Shown here: positions 43,215 to 51,438 of the stretch, in pieces
How positions within the stretch are numbered: the first letter of the stretch is position 1
Layout of the letters: each line of letters begins with the position of its first letter
Source: UBA6115 sp050952935
GTDB taxonomy: Bacteria; Bacillota; Clostridia; Christensenellales; Aristaeellaceae
Assembly (NCBI GenBank): GCA_050952935.1
Contig: JBMNLS010000001.1
Coordinates: forward strand, 124,001-188,000
Reading direction: 5' to 3'
Length of the DNA: 64,000 bases
Position numbers and translations under genes: made by a program
The notes under the pieces: model-generated
What the model was told of the DNA's origin: nothing
The model's database searches: none
The model's input: the letters and a program-made list of their open reading frames with translations, nothing else

Positions 43215-44200
43215 GCAGAAGAATAAGCTTCAGCGCCGCTACCCGGGAGGGTATGCTGGAAGAAATGCGCCGTGACCCCAATGTGATGGTCATTGGTGAG
43301 GATATCGCGGTGATGGGCGGCACCTTTGCCCTTACCCGTGGGTTTTTGGAAGAGTTCGGCCCCATGCGCGTGCGGGACACCCCCATTTCCGAGTCCGGCT
43401 TTATGGGGATGGCCGTGGGCATGGCCATGCGCGGCATGCGCCCCATTGTGGAGCTGATGTATAACGACTTTATCACGGTGTCGCTGGATCCGCTTATGAA
43501 CCAGGCGGCCAAACTGCGCTACATGACCGGCGGGCAGATCACCATCCCCATGGTGCTCAGGGCCCCCATGGGGGCGGGCCGCCGCAATGCCGGCCAGCAC
43601 TCCCAGTGCCTGGAAGCGCTGTTCATGCACATTCCGGGGCTGAAGTTAGTGTGCCCCTCCACGGCCTATGACGCCAAGGGCCTGATCAAAACCGCCATCC
43701 GGGATAATGACCCCGTGGTGGTGCTGGAGCATAAGCTCCTTTACGCTAGAAAGTTTGAGATGCCGCCGGAGGATGAGGAGTATACCATCCCGCTGGGCAA
43801 GGCCGACATCAAGCGCGAGGGCAAGGACATCACCATCCTCACCTGGTCGCGCCAGGTGCACTTCGCCCTGGAAGCGGCGGAAACCCTGCAGAATGATTTT
43901 GGCATTTCCTGTGAGGTGGTGGATCTTCGCAGCCTGGTGCCGCTGGATTGGGAAACGGTGAACGCCTCTGTGAGGAAGACCCACAACGTTCTTACCCTGG
44001 AAGAAGGCGTGATGCGCGCAGGCGTGGGCGCCGACCTGTCGGCGCAGATCACCGAAACCCTCTTTGACGAGCTGGATTCACCGGTGAACCGGGTGGCCGG
44101 AGCCAATGTGGTGTCGCCCTTCAGCCCCCCGCTGGAAGACGCGGTGTTCCCCCAGCCCAAGGATGTGGTGGCGGCAGTCCGCAGGCAGCTGAATGTGTGA
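43211..44200 (+). CDS. 2-oxoacid/acetoin dehydrogenase E1 beta subunit, copy 2
   Basis: A 329-residue beta subunit, overlapping the alpha gene by four bases (ATGA). It has VIGEDIAVMGGTFALTRG, RDTPISESGFMGMAVG, and GQHSQCLEALFMHIPGLK near residue 135, as in AcoB and PdhB proteins. It is the partner of the canonical alpha subunit. Confidence 0.92.
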   Translation: MSRRISFSAATREGMLEEMRRDPNVMVIGEDIAVMGGTFALTRGFLEEFGPMRVRDTPISESGFMGMAVGMAMRGMRPIVELMYNDFITVSLDPLMNQAAKLRYMTGGQITIPMVLRAPMGAGRRNAGQHSQCLEALFMHIPGLKLVCPSTAYDAKGLIKTAIRDNDPVVVLEHKLLYARKFEMPPEDEEYTIPLGKADIKREGKDITILTWSRQVHFALEAAETLQNDFGISCEVVDLRSLVPLDWETVNASVRKTHNVLTLEEGVMRAGVGADLSAQITETLFDELDSPVNRVAGANVVSPFSPPLEDAVFPQPKDVVAAVRRQLNV

Positions 44201-44212
44201 GCGGAGGATTAA

Positions 44213-45439
44213 ATGAGCAAACAGATTTTAATGCCCCAGTATGGGCTGACCATGGAAGAGGGCGCCGTTGAAAAATGGCTGGTTAAGGAAGGCGACGTGA
44301 TCAAGGAAGGCGATGTGATCGCCGAGATCGTCACCGACAAATTGACCAACGACCTGGTGAGCGAAGTGTCGGGCACGGTGCTGAAGCTGGTGGCCGCCGA
44401 GGGCGAGGACATTCTGGTGAAGGGTGTTTTGGCCATTGTGGGCGAACCCGGTGAGGCGATTGACGATGTTCCCGCGGCCGCTCCCCAGGCGGAAGCTGCC
44501 CCTGCCGCTGCCGCGGCCCCTGTGGCCCAGGCAGCCCCCAAAGCTGTGGCCCCGGGCGGCCGGGTGAAAATCTCACCCTTTGCCCGCAAGGTAGCTGAAA
44601 AGAACAACTTGGACTATTCCACCCTCACCGGCACGGGACCTTCCGGGCGCATTGTGGTTAGGGATGTGGAGCAGGCCCTGGCTTCAGGCGTTGCCGCCGC
44701 AGCCCCGGCTGCTGCCCCCGTTCCCGCCGGCGCCGTAGGCGTTGCCGCCGCTGGCGACGAGGTGGTGAAGATGACCAGGATGCGCAAGATCGTGGCTGAG
44801 CGCATGAGCGCTTCCGCCCGGGAAATCCCCGCCGTCACCCAGGACATCAAGGTGGATGTGACCAAGCTGATGGCCCTGCGCAAACAAATCAACGAAGGAC
44901 GGGAGACGCGCATCTCCGTCAACGATTTTGTGCTCAAGGCCGTGGCCAAGGCTATCCGCCAGCATATGAATGTGAATGTGTCGCTGGATGCTTCCGGCGC
45001 CAGCATCATCCGCCATCAGCAGATCAACATCGGCATGGCGGTGTCTGTGCCCGGCGGCCTCATGGTGCCGGTCATCCGTGAAGCGGACAAGAAGAGCCTT
45101 GAGACCCTGGCGAAGGAGGCCAAGGACCTGGCCATCCGCGCCCGGGAGAGCACGCTGGATCCCTCAGAGCTTCAGGGCTCCACCTTCTCGGTGTCCAACC
45201 TGGGGATGTACGGCATCACCAGCTTTACCCCCATCATCAACCAGCCAAACGCCGCCATTCTGGGCGTGTGCGCGGCGGAAGATGTGGTGGCCCTTGATAA
45301 GGAAGGCCAGCTCTATAACAAAAAGGTGATGACCTTGAGCTTCTCCTTTGATCACCGTCTGCTTGACGGCGCTGAGGCGGCTGACTTTGAAAAGACCCTG
45401 AAAACCCTGCTGGAGGATCCTCTCCAGGTGATCCTGTAA
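44213..45439 (+). CDS. Dihydrolipoamide acyltransferase (E2), copy 2
   Basis: A 408-residue E2 with one lipoyl domain (Lys43 in VTDKLTND), an Ala/Pro linker, an E3-binding domain (KISPFARKVAEKNNLDYSTL, about residues 120-155), a second linker and a catalytic domain ending in HRLLDGAEAAD near residue 381. It differs clearly from copy 1, so the two complexes probably have different substrates. The ATG follows GGAGG. Confidence 0.93.
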   Translation: MSKQILMPQYGLTMEEGAVEKWLVKEGDVIKEGDVIAEIVTDKLTNDLVSEVSGTVLKLVAAEGEDILVKGVLAIVGEPGEAIDDVPAAAPQAEAAPAAAAAPVAQAAPKAVAPGGRVKISPFARKVAEKNNLDYSTLTGTGPSGRIVVRDVEQALASGVAAAAPAAAPVPAGAVGVAAAGDEVVKMTRMRKIVAERMSASAREIPAVTQDIKVDVTKLMALRKQINEGRETRISVNDFVLKAVAKAIRQHMNVNVSLDASGASIIRHQQINIGMAVSVPGGLMVPVIREADKKSLETLAKEAKDLAIRARESTLDPSELQGSTFSVSNLGMYGITSFTPIINQPNAAILGVCAAEDVVALDKEGQLYNKKVMTLSFSFDHRLLDGAEAADFEKTLKTLLEDPLQVIL

Positions 45440-45466
45440 TCAAGAAAGGACTGGAATACTGATACC

Positions 45467-46858
45467 ATGCAGAAGAAAATCGTCGTTTTAGGCGGCGGCC
45501 CGGGCGGCTATGTGGCCGCCATCCGGGCTGCCCAGTTAGGGGCGGACGTGACCCTGATTGAGAAGGACAAGGTGGGCGGCACCTGCCTGAATGTGGGCTG
45601 TGTGCCCACCAAGGCCCTGCTGCACGCGGGGGAAATGTACCGCCAGATGAAGCATGACGCCGCGGAATATGGCGTGTTCGCGAAGGACTTGAGCTTTGAC
45701 TGGGCCAAGGTCATCGGCAAGAAGAACGCCGTGGTCACCCGCCTGGTGGGCGGGGTGTCCGGGCTGCTGAAAAAGAACAAGGTGAAGGTCATCAGCGGCC
45801 TTGGCAAGCTGGGCGCCGGCAAAACCGTGCAGGTGACGGGCAAAAACGGGGAAACCCAGTCTGTCAGCTATGACAAGCTCATCCTGGCTACCGGCTCCGT
45901 GCCTGTGATGCCCCCCATTCCCGGGGTGAAGGACAACCCGAACTGCATTGATTCCACCGGGGCGCTGAGCCTAGACAAGCTGCCGGCGGAGATTCTGGTG
46001 ATTGGCGGCGGCGTTATTGGCATTGAGTTTGCCAACGCCTTTGCCAACTTTGGCAGCAAGGTGACGGTCATTGAGATGACCTCCAAAATCCTGCCCATGA
46101 TGGATGAGCAGCTCTCCAAAGACCTGCGCAAACTGCTGGAAAAAGAAGGCATTGCCATCCACACCGATGCCAAGGTGCTGAGCGTTGAGAACAAGGGCGG
46201 CAAAAGCTCTGTCAATGTGGAGATGAACGGCAAAACACAGGCATTCACCGCCGATAAGGTGCTGGTGGCCGTGGGCCGCCGTACCGACACGGCGGATCTT
46301 GGGCTGGATGCCCATGGCATCAGGAATGACCGGGGCCGCATCACCGTGGATGAGCACATGCAGACCAACAAGCCCGATGTGTACGCCATTGGCGACTGTG
46401 TGGGCCAGATCATGCTGGCGCATGTGGCCAGCGCCATGGGCGAGGTGGCGGCGGAGCACGCCATGGGCCATGCGGCCAGGTATGACGGCAAAACCAACGC
46501 CTCCTGCGTGTATACCACGCCTGAGTTTGCGGGCACCGGCTACACCGAGGAGGAGCTGAAGGCCAAGAAAATCGCCTACAAGGTGGGCACCTTCCCCCTG
46601 ATAGGCAACGCTAAAACCCTGATCGAAAACGGCGGTGTGGGCCAGATCAAGGTGCTGTGCGGCGAGGAATTCGGCGAGATCCTGGGCGTGCATATCCTGG
46701 GCCCCCGGGCCACCGACCTGATTGCCGAGGCGGCGCTGATGATCGGCATGGAAGCCACGGTGGACGAGGTGATCGCCACCATCCATGCGCACCCCACCGT
46801 GTCTGAGGCAGTCCGCGAAGCCGCTTTGGCTACCGAAGGCCGCGCGATCCACAAATAA
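45467..46858 (+). CDS. lpdA: Dihydrolipoamide dehydrogenase (E3)
   Basis: A 463-residue flavoprotein that reoxidises the lipoyl groups with NAD. It has the FAD motif VLGGGPGGYVAAI at the start, the redox disulfide in GGTCLNVGCVPTK (Cys40, Cys45), a second dinucleotide fold at VIGGGVIGIEFANAF, the FAD motif VYAIGDCVG and the catalytic HPTVSE (His about 442). It carries no lipoyl domain of its own. It is the only E3 in the window and presumably serves both E2 proteins. A strong hairpin follows its stop. Confidence 0.95.
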   Translation: MQKKIVVLGGGPGGYVAAIRAAQLGADVTLIEKDKVGGTCLNVGCVPTKALLHAGEMYRQMKHDAAEYGVFAKDLSFDWAKVIGKKNAVVTRLVGGVSGLLKKNKVKVISGLGKLGAGKTVQVTGKNGETQSVSYDKLILATGSVPVMPPIPGVKDNPNCIDSTGALSLDKLPAEILVIGGGVIGIEFANAFANFGSKVTVIEMTSKILPMMDEQLSKDLRKLLEKEGIAIHTDAKVLSVENKGGKSSVNVEMNGKTQAFTADKVLVAVGRRTDTADLGLDAHGIRNDRGRITVDEHMQTNKPDVYAIGDCVGQIMLAHVASAMGEVAAEHAMGHAARYDGKTNASCVYTTPEFAGTGYTEEELKAKKIAYKVGTFPLIGNAKTLIENGGVGQIKVLCGEEFGEILGVHILGPRATDLIAEAALMIGMEATVDEVIATIHAHPTVSEAVREAALATEGRAIHK

Positions 46859-46877
46859 GATTATCACAAGTGCATGA

Positions 46878-46907
46878 AGGGGGAATTTGTGAAAACAAAT
46901 TCCCCCT
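46878..46907 (+). terminator. Hairpin ending the dehydrogenase operon
   Basis: A perfect 13-bp stem AGGGGGAATTTGT / ACAAATTCCCCCT with a GAAA tetraloop, 20 bases past lpdA. No strong T-run follows, so the MBL and lplA genes may still be partly co-transcribed. Confidence 0.6.
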
Positions 46908-46924
46908 CTGTCGCAGAGGACAAA

Positions 46925-47653
46925 ATGAAATCAGTCAGCCTGTATCAACTGAACAATGCCGGCTTTGTCGCAAGAACCGCCGAGAGCCTGTGGCTGGTGG
47001 ACGCCCTTCATGACGGGGCGAAGCAGTATGGCGGGATCAGCCCCGAGGCGCTAACGCTCATCAGGCGTTTGGCGGTGGGGATAAACGAGCCTGTCAAGCT
47101 GCTGGTGACCCACCTGCACCCTGACCACCTGAGCGCCAGGGCGGTGCGCAGCTTTGCCGCGGAAATGCCCCTCACCGTCTATACCGCTGATCCGGAGATT
47201 GAGGAAATGAATTTGGGGCAGGCGCAGGTGGCGCTTTTGCCCCTTGACGAGCATGTTTCTGTGGGCGCTGACCGTGTCCGCGCCATCCCGCTGCCCCACC
47301 TGAGCCCCCAGCGGTTCAACATCCTGCACACGGTGCTGCGGCTGGATTTGGGCAGGGCCTCCCTGTTTGTGTCGGGCGACGGGCTGATGGACGGCCATAT
47401 TTTTCAGCGCCATGAAGCCCTCATCAAGGGAGTGGACGCGGCGGTATGCCTGTATTCCTATGCCTTCACACGGCATAACCTGGCCTTTACAAAGCAGTAC
47501 ATTGACCCGAAGATTCTGGTGGTGAACCATTTTCCCGCGCCTGAGCGGGATGAATATGATTCCATCAACCGCTTCAGGGCCTTTTCTGCCAAAAACAATG
47601 AAGGAATGCGCATCATCCCCTTTGCCCAGGTAGGGGACAGGCTGGATGTTTAA
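46925..47653 (+). CDS. MBL-fold metallohydrolase
   Basis: A 242-residue metallo-beta-lactamase-fold protein. The metal motif is VTHLHPDHLSARAV near residue 62; further ligands are likely His in PLPHLSPQ and Asp in VSGDGLMDG. The start at 46925 follows AGAGGA and lies after the terminator hairpin; an ATG at 46874 is inside the hairpin region and is not favoured. The stop lies within the lplA start region, with an eight-base overlap. Its substrate is unknown. Confidence 0.82.
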   Translation: MKSVSLYQLNNAGFVARTAESLWLVDALHDGAKQYGGISPEALTLIRRLAVGINEPVKLLVTHLHPDHLSARAVRSFAAEMPLTVYTADPEIEEMNLGQAQVALLPLDEHVSVGADRVRAIPLPHLSPQRFNILHTVLRLDLGRASLFVSGDGLMDGHIFQRHEALIKGVDAAVCLYSYAFTRHNLAFTKQYIDPKILVVNHFPAPERDEYDSINRFRAFSAKNNEGMRIIPFAQVGDRLDV

Positions 47654-48599
47654 TGCCTACCGCCGGGTGTTGCCCCCTCAGGGGAACCCGGCCTACAACC
47701 AGGCCTATGAGGAGCTGGTGTTTCGTCAGGGGGAGGGCCTGCCCCTTTTGATGCTGTGGCGCAACCCCCGGGCGGTGGTTTGCGGCAAGCATCAAAACCT
47801 TTATGGTGAGGTGAATGTATGGCAGGCCCATCAGGAGGGTTTGCCCCTTATCCGCCGTGAATCAGGCGGCGGTGCGGTGACCCACGGCCCCGGAAACCTG
47901 AACTACACCATGGTCCACGCCCAGGAGGGGGAATGGGACGCGGCGGAATTTCCCCGGCCCATCATCGCCTGCCTGCGTGAATTGGGCGTTGACGCGGCGC
48001 TTTTTGACAGCGCCGGCATTTCCGTCAAGGACTTCAAGGTATCCGGCAGCGCCCAGCGCCTGACCGGCGGGCGCATACTGCACCACGGCACCTTGCTGTT
48101 TGACGCGGACATCAGACAGGTGGATGGCCCCCTTCGCCGCAGCCCATATATTGCCAACTGCCAGGCAACCTGCTCAAAGCCGGCCCCCATCGGCAACATC
48201 CGTCCCCATTTGAAACAGGATATGGATCTGGATGCCTTTGAAGCCTATCTGATCAAGCGGCTGTGCACTGACCAGGAACCCTATGCGCTTTCAGATAACG
48301 GGGCTGTGAAGGCCCTGGCCCGCAGCAAATATCAAACCTGGAACTGGACATACGCCCGCAGCCCCAGGTTTGATTATCGGAAGGATTTTGTGTTGCAGGG
48401 GAAGCCCTGGTCGCTTTTTTTCACCTGTGAGAAGGGCCTGATCACTCAGGTACGCTTTGCCATTTCAAATCAGGATAAGCCGGAACTGTCCGCGCTTTTT
48501 GCGGGTCAGCGTCTGGAACCGGCATCGCTCATGGTCCATGCGGAACGGTTTTTCACCAGGCAGATGGCAGAAGCCCTGCTGCCCCATTTCTTCGGTTGA
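47646..48599 (+). CDS. lplA: Lipoate--protein ligase
   Basis: A 317-residue LplA-type enzyme that attaches lipoate to the E2 lipoyl lysines. The catalytic domain shows AYNQAYEELV-like residues (NPAYNQAYEELVF), RNPRAVVCGKHQN, RRESGGGAVTHGPGNLNYTM near residue 78, and the lysine-containing ISVKDFKVSGSAQR. The C-terminal accessory domain starts near residue 235. Placement after two lipoyl-E2 genes and E3 makes the locus self-sufficient for assembling its complexes from external lipoate. It converges on citF with no gap. Confidence 0.92.
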   Translation: MFNAYRRVLPPQGNPAYNQAYEELVFRQGEGLPLLMLWRNPRAVVCGKHQNLYGEVNVWQAHQEGLPLIRRESGGGAVTHGPGNLNYTMVHAQEGEWDAAEFPRPIIACLRELGVDAALFDSAGISVKDFKVSGSAQRLTGGRILHHGTLLFDADIRQVDGPLRRSPYIANCQATCSKPAPIGNIRPHLKQDMDLDAFEAYLIKRLCTDQEPYALSDNGAVKALARSKYQTWNWTYARSPRFDYRKDFVLQGKPWSLFFTCEKGLITQVRFAISNQDKPELSALFAGQRLEPASLMVHAERFFTRQMAEALLPHFFG

Positions 48600-50003
48600 T
48601 TATTTCACCGCGCGGATGATATCGATCACCGTGCCGTCGCGGTATTCCACCTCGCCCACAATTTTGCCGCCGGGCTTTACAGGGGTGGGGACGCCAGTGT
48701 ATGTTTCGGCCATTTCCTTCAGCTTTTCAATGGGATAGACTGGAAGGCCCGCGTGGCTAAGCCGGTCTTTTAGCTCTGTCTGTTTGGGGTTGACCGCGAT
48801 GCCCCGCTGGGTGATGAGCACGTCCACCGTGTCCCCGGGCGTGGTGGTGCACAGCACCTTATCCACGATGATGGGCAGGCGCGCCCGGTAAAGGGGGGCC
48901 ACCACCATGGCCAGCTTGGCCCCTGCCGCGGTGTCACTGTGCCCGCCTGAGCCGCCGGCGATGATGCCGTTGGAATCAATATGCACATTCACATTGAAAT
49001 GGGTGTCAATCTCCAGCGCCCCCAGCACCACCGCGTCCAGGGAATCGACTGCGGAGGATTTGGCCAGGGGGCTGGCATAGCGGGTGGCGGAAATCTCCTG
49101 GTGGCGGGGATTCCGGCGGATGGAATCCACCGCCTTCAGGTCAAAGCACTGCACATCAAGCAGGCTTTCAAAGAAGCCTTCCTCCAGCATATCCACCAAA
49201 TAGCCTGTGATGCCGCCCAGGCCAAAGCTGCCCTTCACATTTTTTTGGCGCATGATGGGCTTTAAAAACTGGGTCACCGCCAGGGAGGCGCCGCCGGCCC
49301 CGGTCTGGAAGGAAAAGTCATTTTTAAGAAGCCCGCTGTGCTCTATCACCTGGGCTGCGTAGCGGGCGATGGTGAGGGCCACCGGGTCCCTGGTCATGCG
49401 GGTGGTACCGGAGACAATGCCTTCAGGGTCGCCAATGGAAGGCAATGTCACCACATAGTCCACCAGGTTTTCTGGGATGGAGGCGGGAATGAGCGGATAG
49501 GGCATCAGGCAATCGGTGAGCACCACCACCTTGCGGGCGTACTGGGCGTCCGGCATCGCGTAGCCCAGGGAGCCGCAGGCGGCGGGGCCTGAGATGCCGT
49601 TGCAGTTGCCCATGGGGTCGGCGGCGGGGGCGGCGATAAAAGCGATGTCCACCTTCGCCGTACCTCTGGCCATGGCGGCGGGCCTGCCGCCGTGGCTGCG
49701 GAAGCGCACCGGGTTTGGCAGAATGCCTTCTGATATGGCGGCAGCCAGGGAGCCGGCCATGTAGTTGACGCCGATATGGGTGACAACACCATCTCTGATA
49801 TGGTTAATGAGGGGGCTGTGGATTTCAAAAAGGGAGCTGGCCTCCACGGTCAGATTTTTGATGCCCATGGCGGCAATCTCCGCCATCACCTGGTTTAGGG
49901 TTTGGTCGCCGTTGCGCAGGTGATGGTGAAAGGAAACGCACATCCCGTCCTTCAGCCCGCAGGCCTGCAGCGCTTCTTTTAAGGAAGATGTCAGTTTACT
50001 CAT
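48600..50003 (-). CDS. citF: Citrate lyase alpha subunit
   Basis: A 467-residue CoA-transferase-like subunit that swaps acetyl for citryl on the acyl carrier protein. It shows CVSFHHHLRNGDQTLNQVM near residue 20, SFQTGAGGASLAVTQFL near residue 250, and SNGIIAGGSGGHSDTAAGA near residue 355. The start at 50003 has GGGAGGGG upstream and overlaps the citE stop by eight bases. By family it acts in the cytoplasm in anaerobic citrate cleavage to acetate and oxaloacetate. Confidence 0.95.
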   Translation of the reverse strand: MSKLTSSLKEALQACGLKDGMCVSFHHHLRNGDQTLNQVMAEIAAMGIKNLTVEASSLFEIHSPLINHIRDGVVTHIGVNYMAGSLAAAISEGILPNPVRFRSHGGRPAAMARGTAKVDIAFIAAPAADPMGNCNGISGPAACGSLGYAMPDAQYARKVVVLTDCLMPYPLIPASIPENLVDYVVTLPSIGDPEGIVSGTTRMTRDPVALTIARYAAQVIEHSGLLKNDFSFQTGAGGASLAVTQFLKPIMRQKNVKGSFGLGGITGYLVDMLEEGFFESLLDVQCFDLKAVDSIRRNPRHQEISATRYASPLAKSSAVDSLDAVVLGALEIDTHFNVNVHIDSNGIIAGGSGGHSDTAAGAKLAMVVAPLYRARLPIIVDKVLCTTTPGDTVDVLITQRGIAVNPKQTELKDRLSHAGLPVYPIEKLKEMAETYTGVPTPVKPGGKIVGEVEYRDGTVIDIIRAVK

Positions 50004-50874
50004 TTTCCCCTCCCAACCCCAGCTGTTCAGCCGCCTGCAGCACCCGTCTGGCCCGGTCAACGATGGGCTTGTCGATCATCTTGCCCCGCAGGGACACAGC
50101 GCCTAGGCCCGCCGCCTCACCTTCCCTGATGGCGGCCATCACATCCCGGGCATAGGCGATCTCCATAAGGCTGGGGCTAAACGCCTGGTTGATGCTTGCC
50201 ACATGCCGGGGCGAAATGGCGGCCTTGCCGTCAAAGCCTAGGCTTTTGGCAAAGGCGGCGTCGGTTTCAAGGCCCTCATCGTCGTTCACATCGGTAAAGG
50301 GCGTGTCATACACGGGGATGCCGCAGGCCTTGGCGGCCATCACCATGCGCCCCCGGGCGTAGAAGATTTCCTGCCCACCCTTGCTGCGGGCGGCCCCCAG
50401 GTCGCTGGTCAAATCCTCCGCTCCCAGGAAAAGCCCCTTCACCCGGGGGCTGCTTGCCGCGATCTGGAAGGCGTTTTCCACCCCCAGGGCTGTTTCAATC
50501 AGGGGAATCAGCCCCACGGCGCCGATTTCCAAGCCATTGGCTGTCTCAATCTCCGCCATCCGGGCGGACAGCCTTTGAATGTCGTTTGCGCTGTTCACCT
50601 TGGTGGGCATGAGGAAACTGGGCGCCAGGGGCACCATGGCCGCCAGGTCATCCTCCAGATAAGGGCTGCCGGCGGGGTTCACCCGGATCACAAGGGGCGT
50701 ACCGCCAAAATCCAGGGCCTTGATGGCGCGGCGCACCAGGCGCCGGGCGCTGTCCTTTTCCCTAACGGCCACCGCGTCCTCCAGGTCCAGAATCAGGGCA
50801 TCCGCGCCGTGGATGTCCGCGTTTTGCAGCATGGCGGGGTTATTGCCCGGGATAAAAAGCAGGGAACGAATCAT
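49996..50874 (-). CDS. citE: Citrate lyase beta subunit (citryl-ACP lyase)
   Basis: A 292-residue CitE with RSLLFIPGNNPAML at the N-terminus, the metal-binding LILDLEDAV, and FLGAEDLTSDLG near residue 135. It cleaves the citryl thioester to acetyl-ACP and oxaloacetate. It overlaps citD by four bases. Relatives include malyl-CoA lyases, but the operon fixes the assignment. Confidence 0.95.
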   Translation of the reverse strand: MIRSLLFIPGNNPAMLQNADIHGADALILDLEDAVAVREKDSARRLVRRAIKALDFGGTPLVIRVNPAGSPYLEDDLAAMVPLAPSFLMPTKVNSANDIQRLSARMAEIETANGLEIGAVGLIPLIETALGVENAFQIAASSPRVKGLFLGAEDLTSDLGAARSKGGQEIFYARGRMVMAAKACGIPVYDTPFTDVNDDEGLETDAAFAKSLGFDGKAAISPRHVASINQAFSPSLMEIAYARDVMAAIREGEAAGLGAVSLRGKMIDKPIVDRARRVLQAAEQLGLGGENE

Positions 50875-51143
50875 CCTTCCGCCTCCATTCCACGCGCCAG
50901 CGCTGTTTCGGTCCGGGCTTTGAGGGTGCAGGTCAGCGCTCCCCGGTCATTTACCCGGATGATCCCGCTGGTGACGCCCATTTCCCGAGCCACTTCCGCC
51001 ACCGCTTGGCGAATGGCCGGGCCAAACTGGGGCAGCACCACCGATTCAATCTCAATCACAAGCGCCCCCTCCCCGGGGGATACCATCACCATCGCATCGC
51101 TGGATTCCAGGGTGCCGGCTGTTGCAGGCCTGAAAATATTCAT
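50871..51143 (-). CDS. citD: Citrate lyase acyl carrier protein (gamma subunit)
   Basis: A 90-residue carrier with the prosthetic-group Ser14 in AGTLESSDAMV. The start at 51143 follows GAGGGAGA. First gene of the citDEF transcript. The genes for activating and charging it (citC, citX, citG) are not next to it and are not seen in the window. Confidence 0.93.
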   Translation of the reverse strand: MNIFRPATAGTLESSDAMVMVSPGEGALVIEIESVVLPQFGPAIRQAVAEVAREMGVTSGIIRVNDRGALTCTLKARTETALARGMEAEG

Positions 51144-51184
51144 CGTGTCTCCCTCTTGCATACTGCCTGATTATCTTTTTGTTT

Positions 51185-51213
51185 AGTATAATGAAATACC
51201 AATGGGTGGTCAA
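51185..51213 (-). promoter_or_regulatory. Promoter of citDEF
   Basis: On the minus strand TTGACC and TATACT are spaced exactly 17 bases apart, about 45 bases upstream of citD. Confidence 0.7.
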
Positions 51214-51224
51214 GGCATACAGCA

Positions 51225-51253
51225 TTGACTCATGCGGAAAACAGCGATAAAAT
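51225..51253 (+). promoter_or_regulatory. Promoter of the AEC carrier gene
   Basis: TTGACT and TAAAAT are spaced 17 bases apart and lie back to back with the citDEF promoter (12 bases between -35 boxes). The two transcripts may be controlled together. Confidence 0.7.
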
Positions 51254-51327
51254 AATAGTAGTAATTTTTTGTATGTATAGTCAATCCTCGGGCATCTGGC
51301 GAAAGCATAAAGGGAGGATATGGAACC

Positions 51328-51438
51328 ATGAACAAACAGGGTGCGCAAGAGGGCATCTGGAACGATACCTCCGCCTGCCGGACCACGGCAGGCGGAGGCT
51401 TCTATGATGGTTCAACAACTGCGGGGGAAATGAAATGA
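51328..51438 (+). CDS. Candidate 36-residue leader peptide upstream of the AEC carrier
   Basis: A small frame with a good AGGGAGG site ten bases before its ATG. It begins MNKQGAQEGIWNDTS and ends ...TAGEMK, with its stop overlapping the carrier's start codon (ATGA). It holds a 13-bp perfect hairpin. The peptide has no membrane segment or known motif. Translation through it could control the carrier by coupling or attenuation; a chance frame is the alternative. Confidence 0.4.
   Translation: MNKQGAQEGIWNDTSACRTTAGGGFYDGSTTAGEMK
51368..51398 (+). terminator. Hairpin inside the AEC leader
   Basis: Stem CCTCCGCCTGCCG (51368-51380) with CGGCAGGCGGAGG (51386-51398) and a GACCA loop. There is no T-run, so it may block ribosomes or protect the mRNA and not terminate it. 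Confidence 0.6.

Noticed and set aside
46874..46924. Upstream ATG extending the MBL-fold protein by 17 residues
   Set aside because: The added part lies within a perfect terminator-like hairpin, and the later ATG has its own AGAGGA site.
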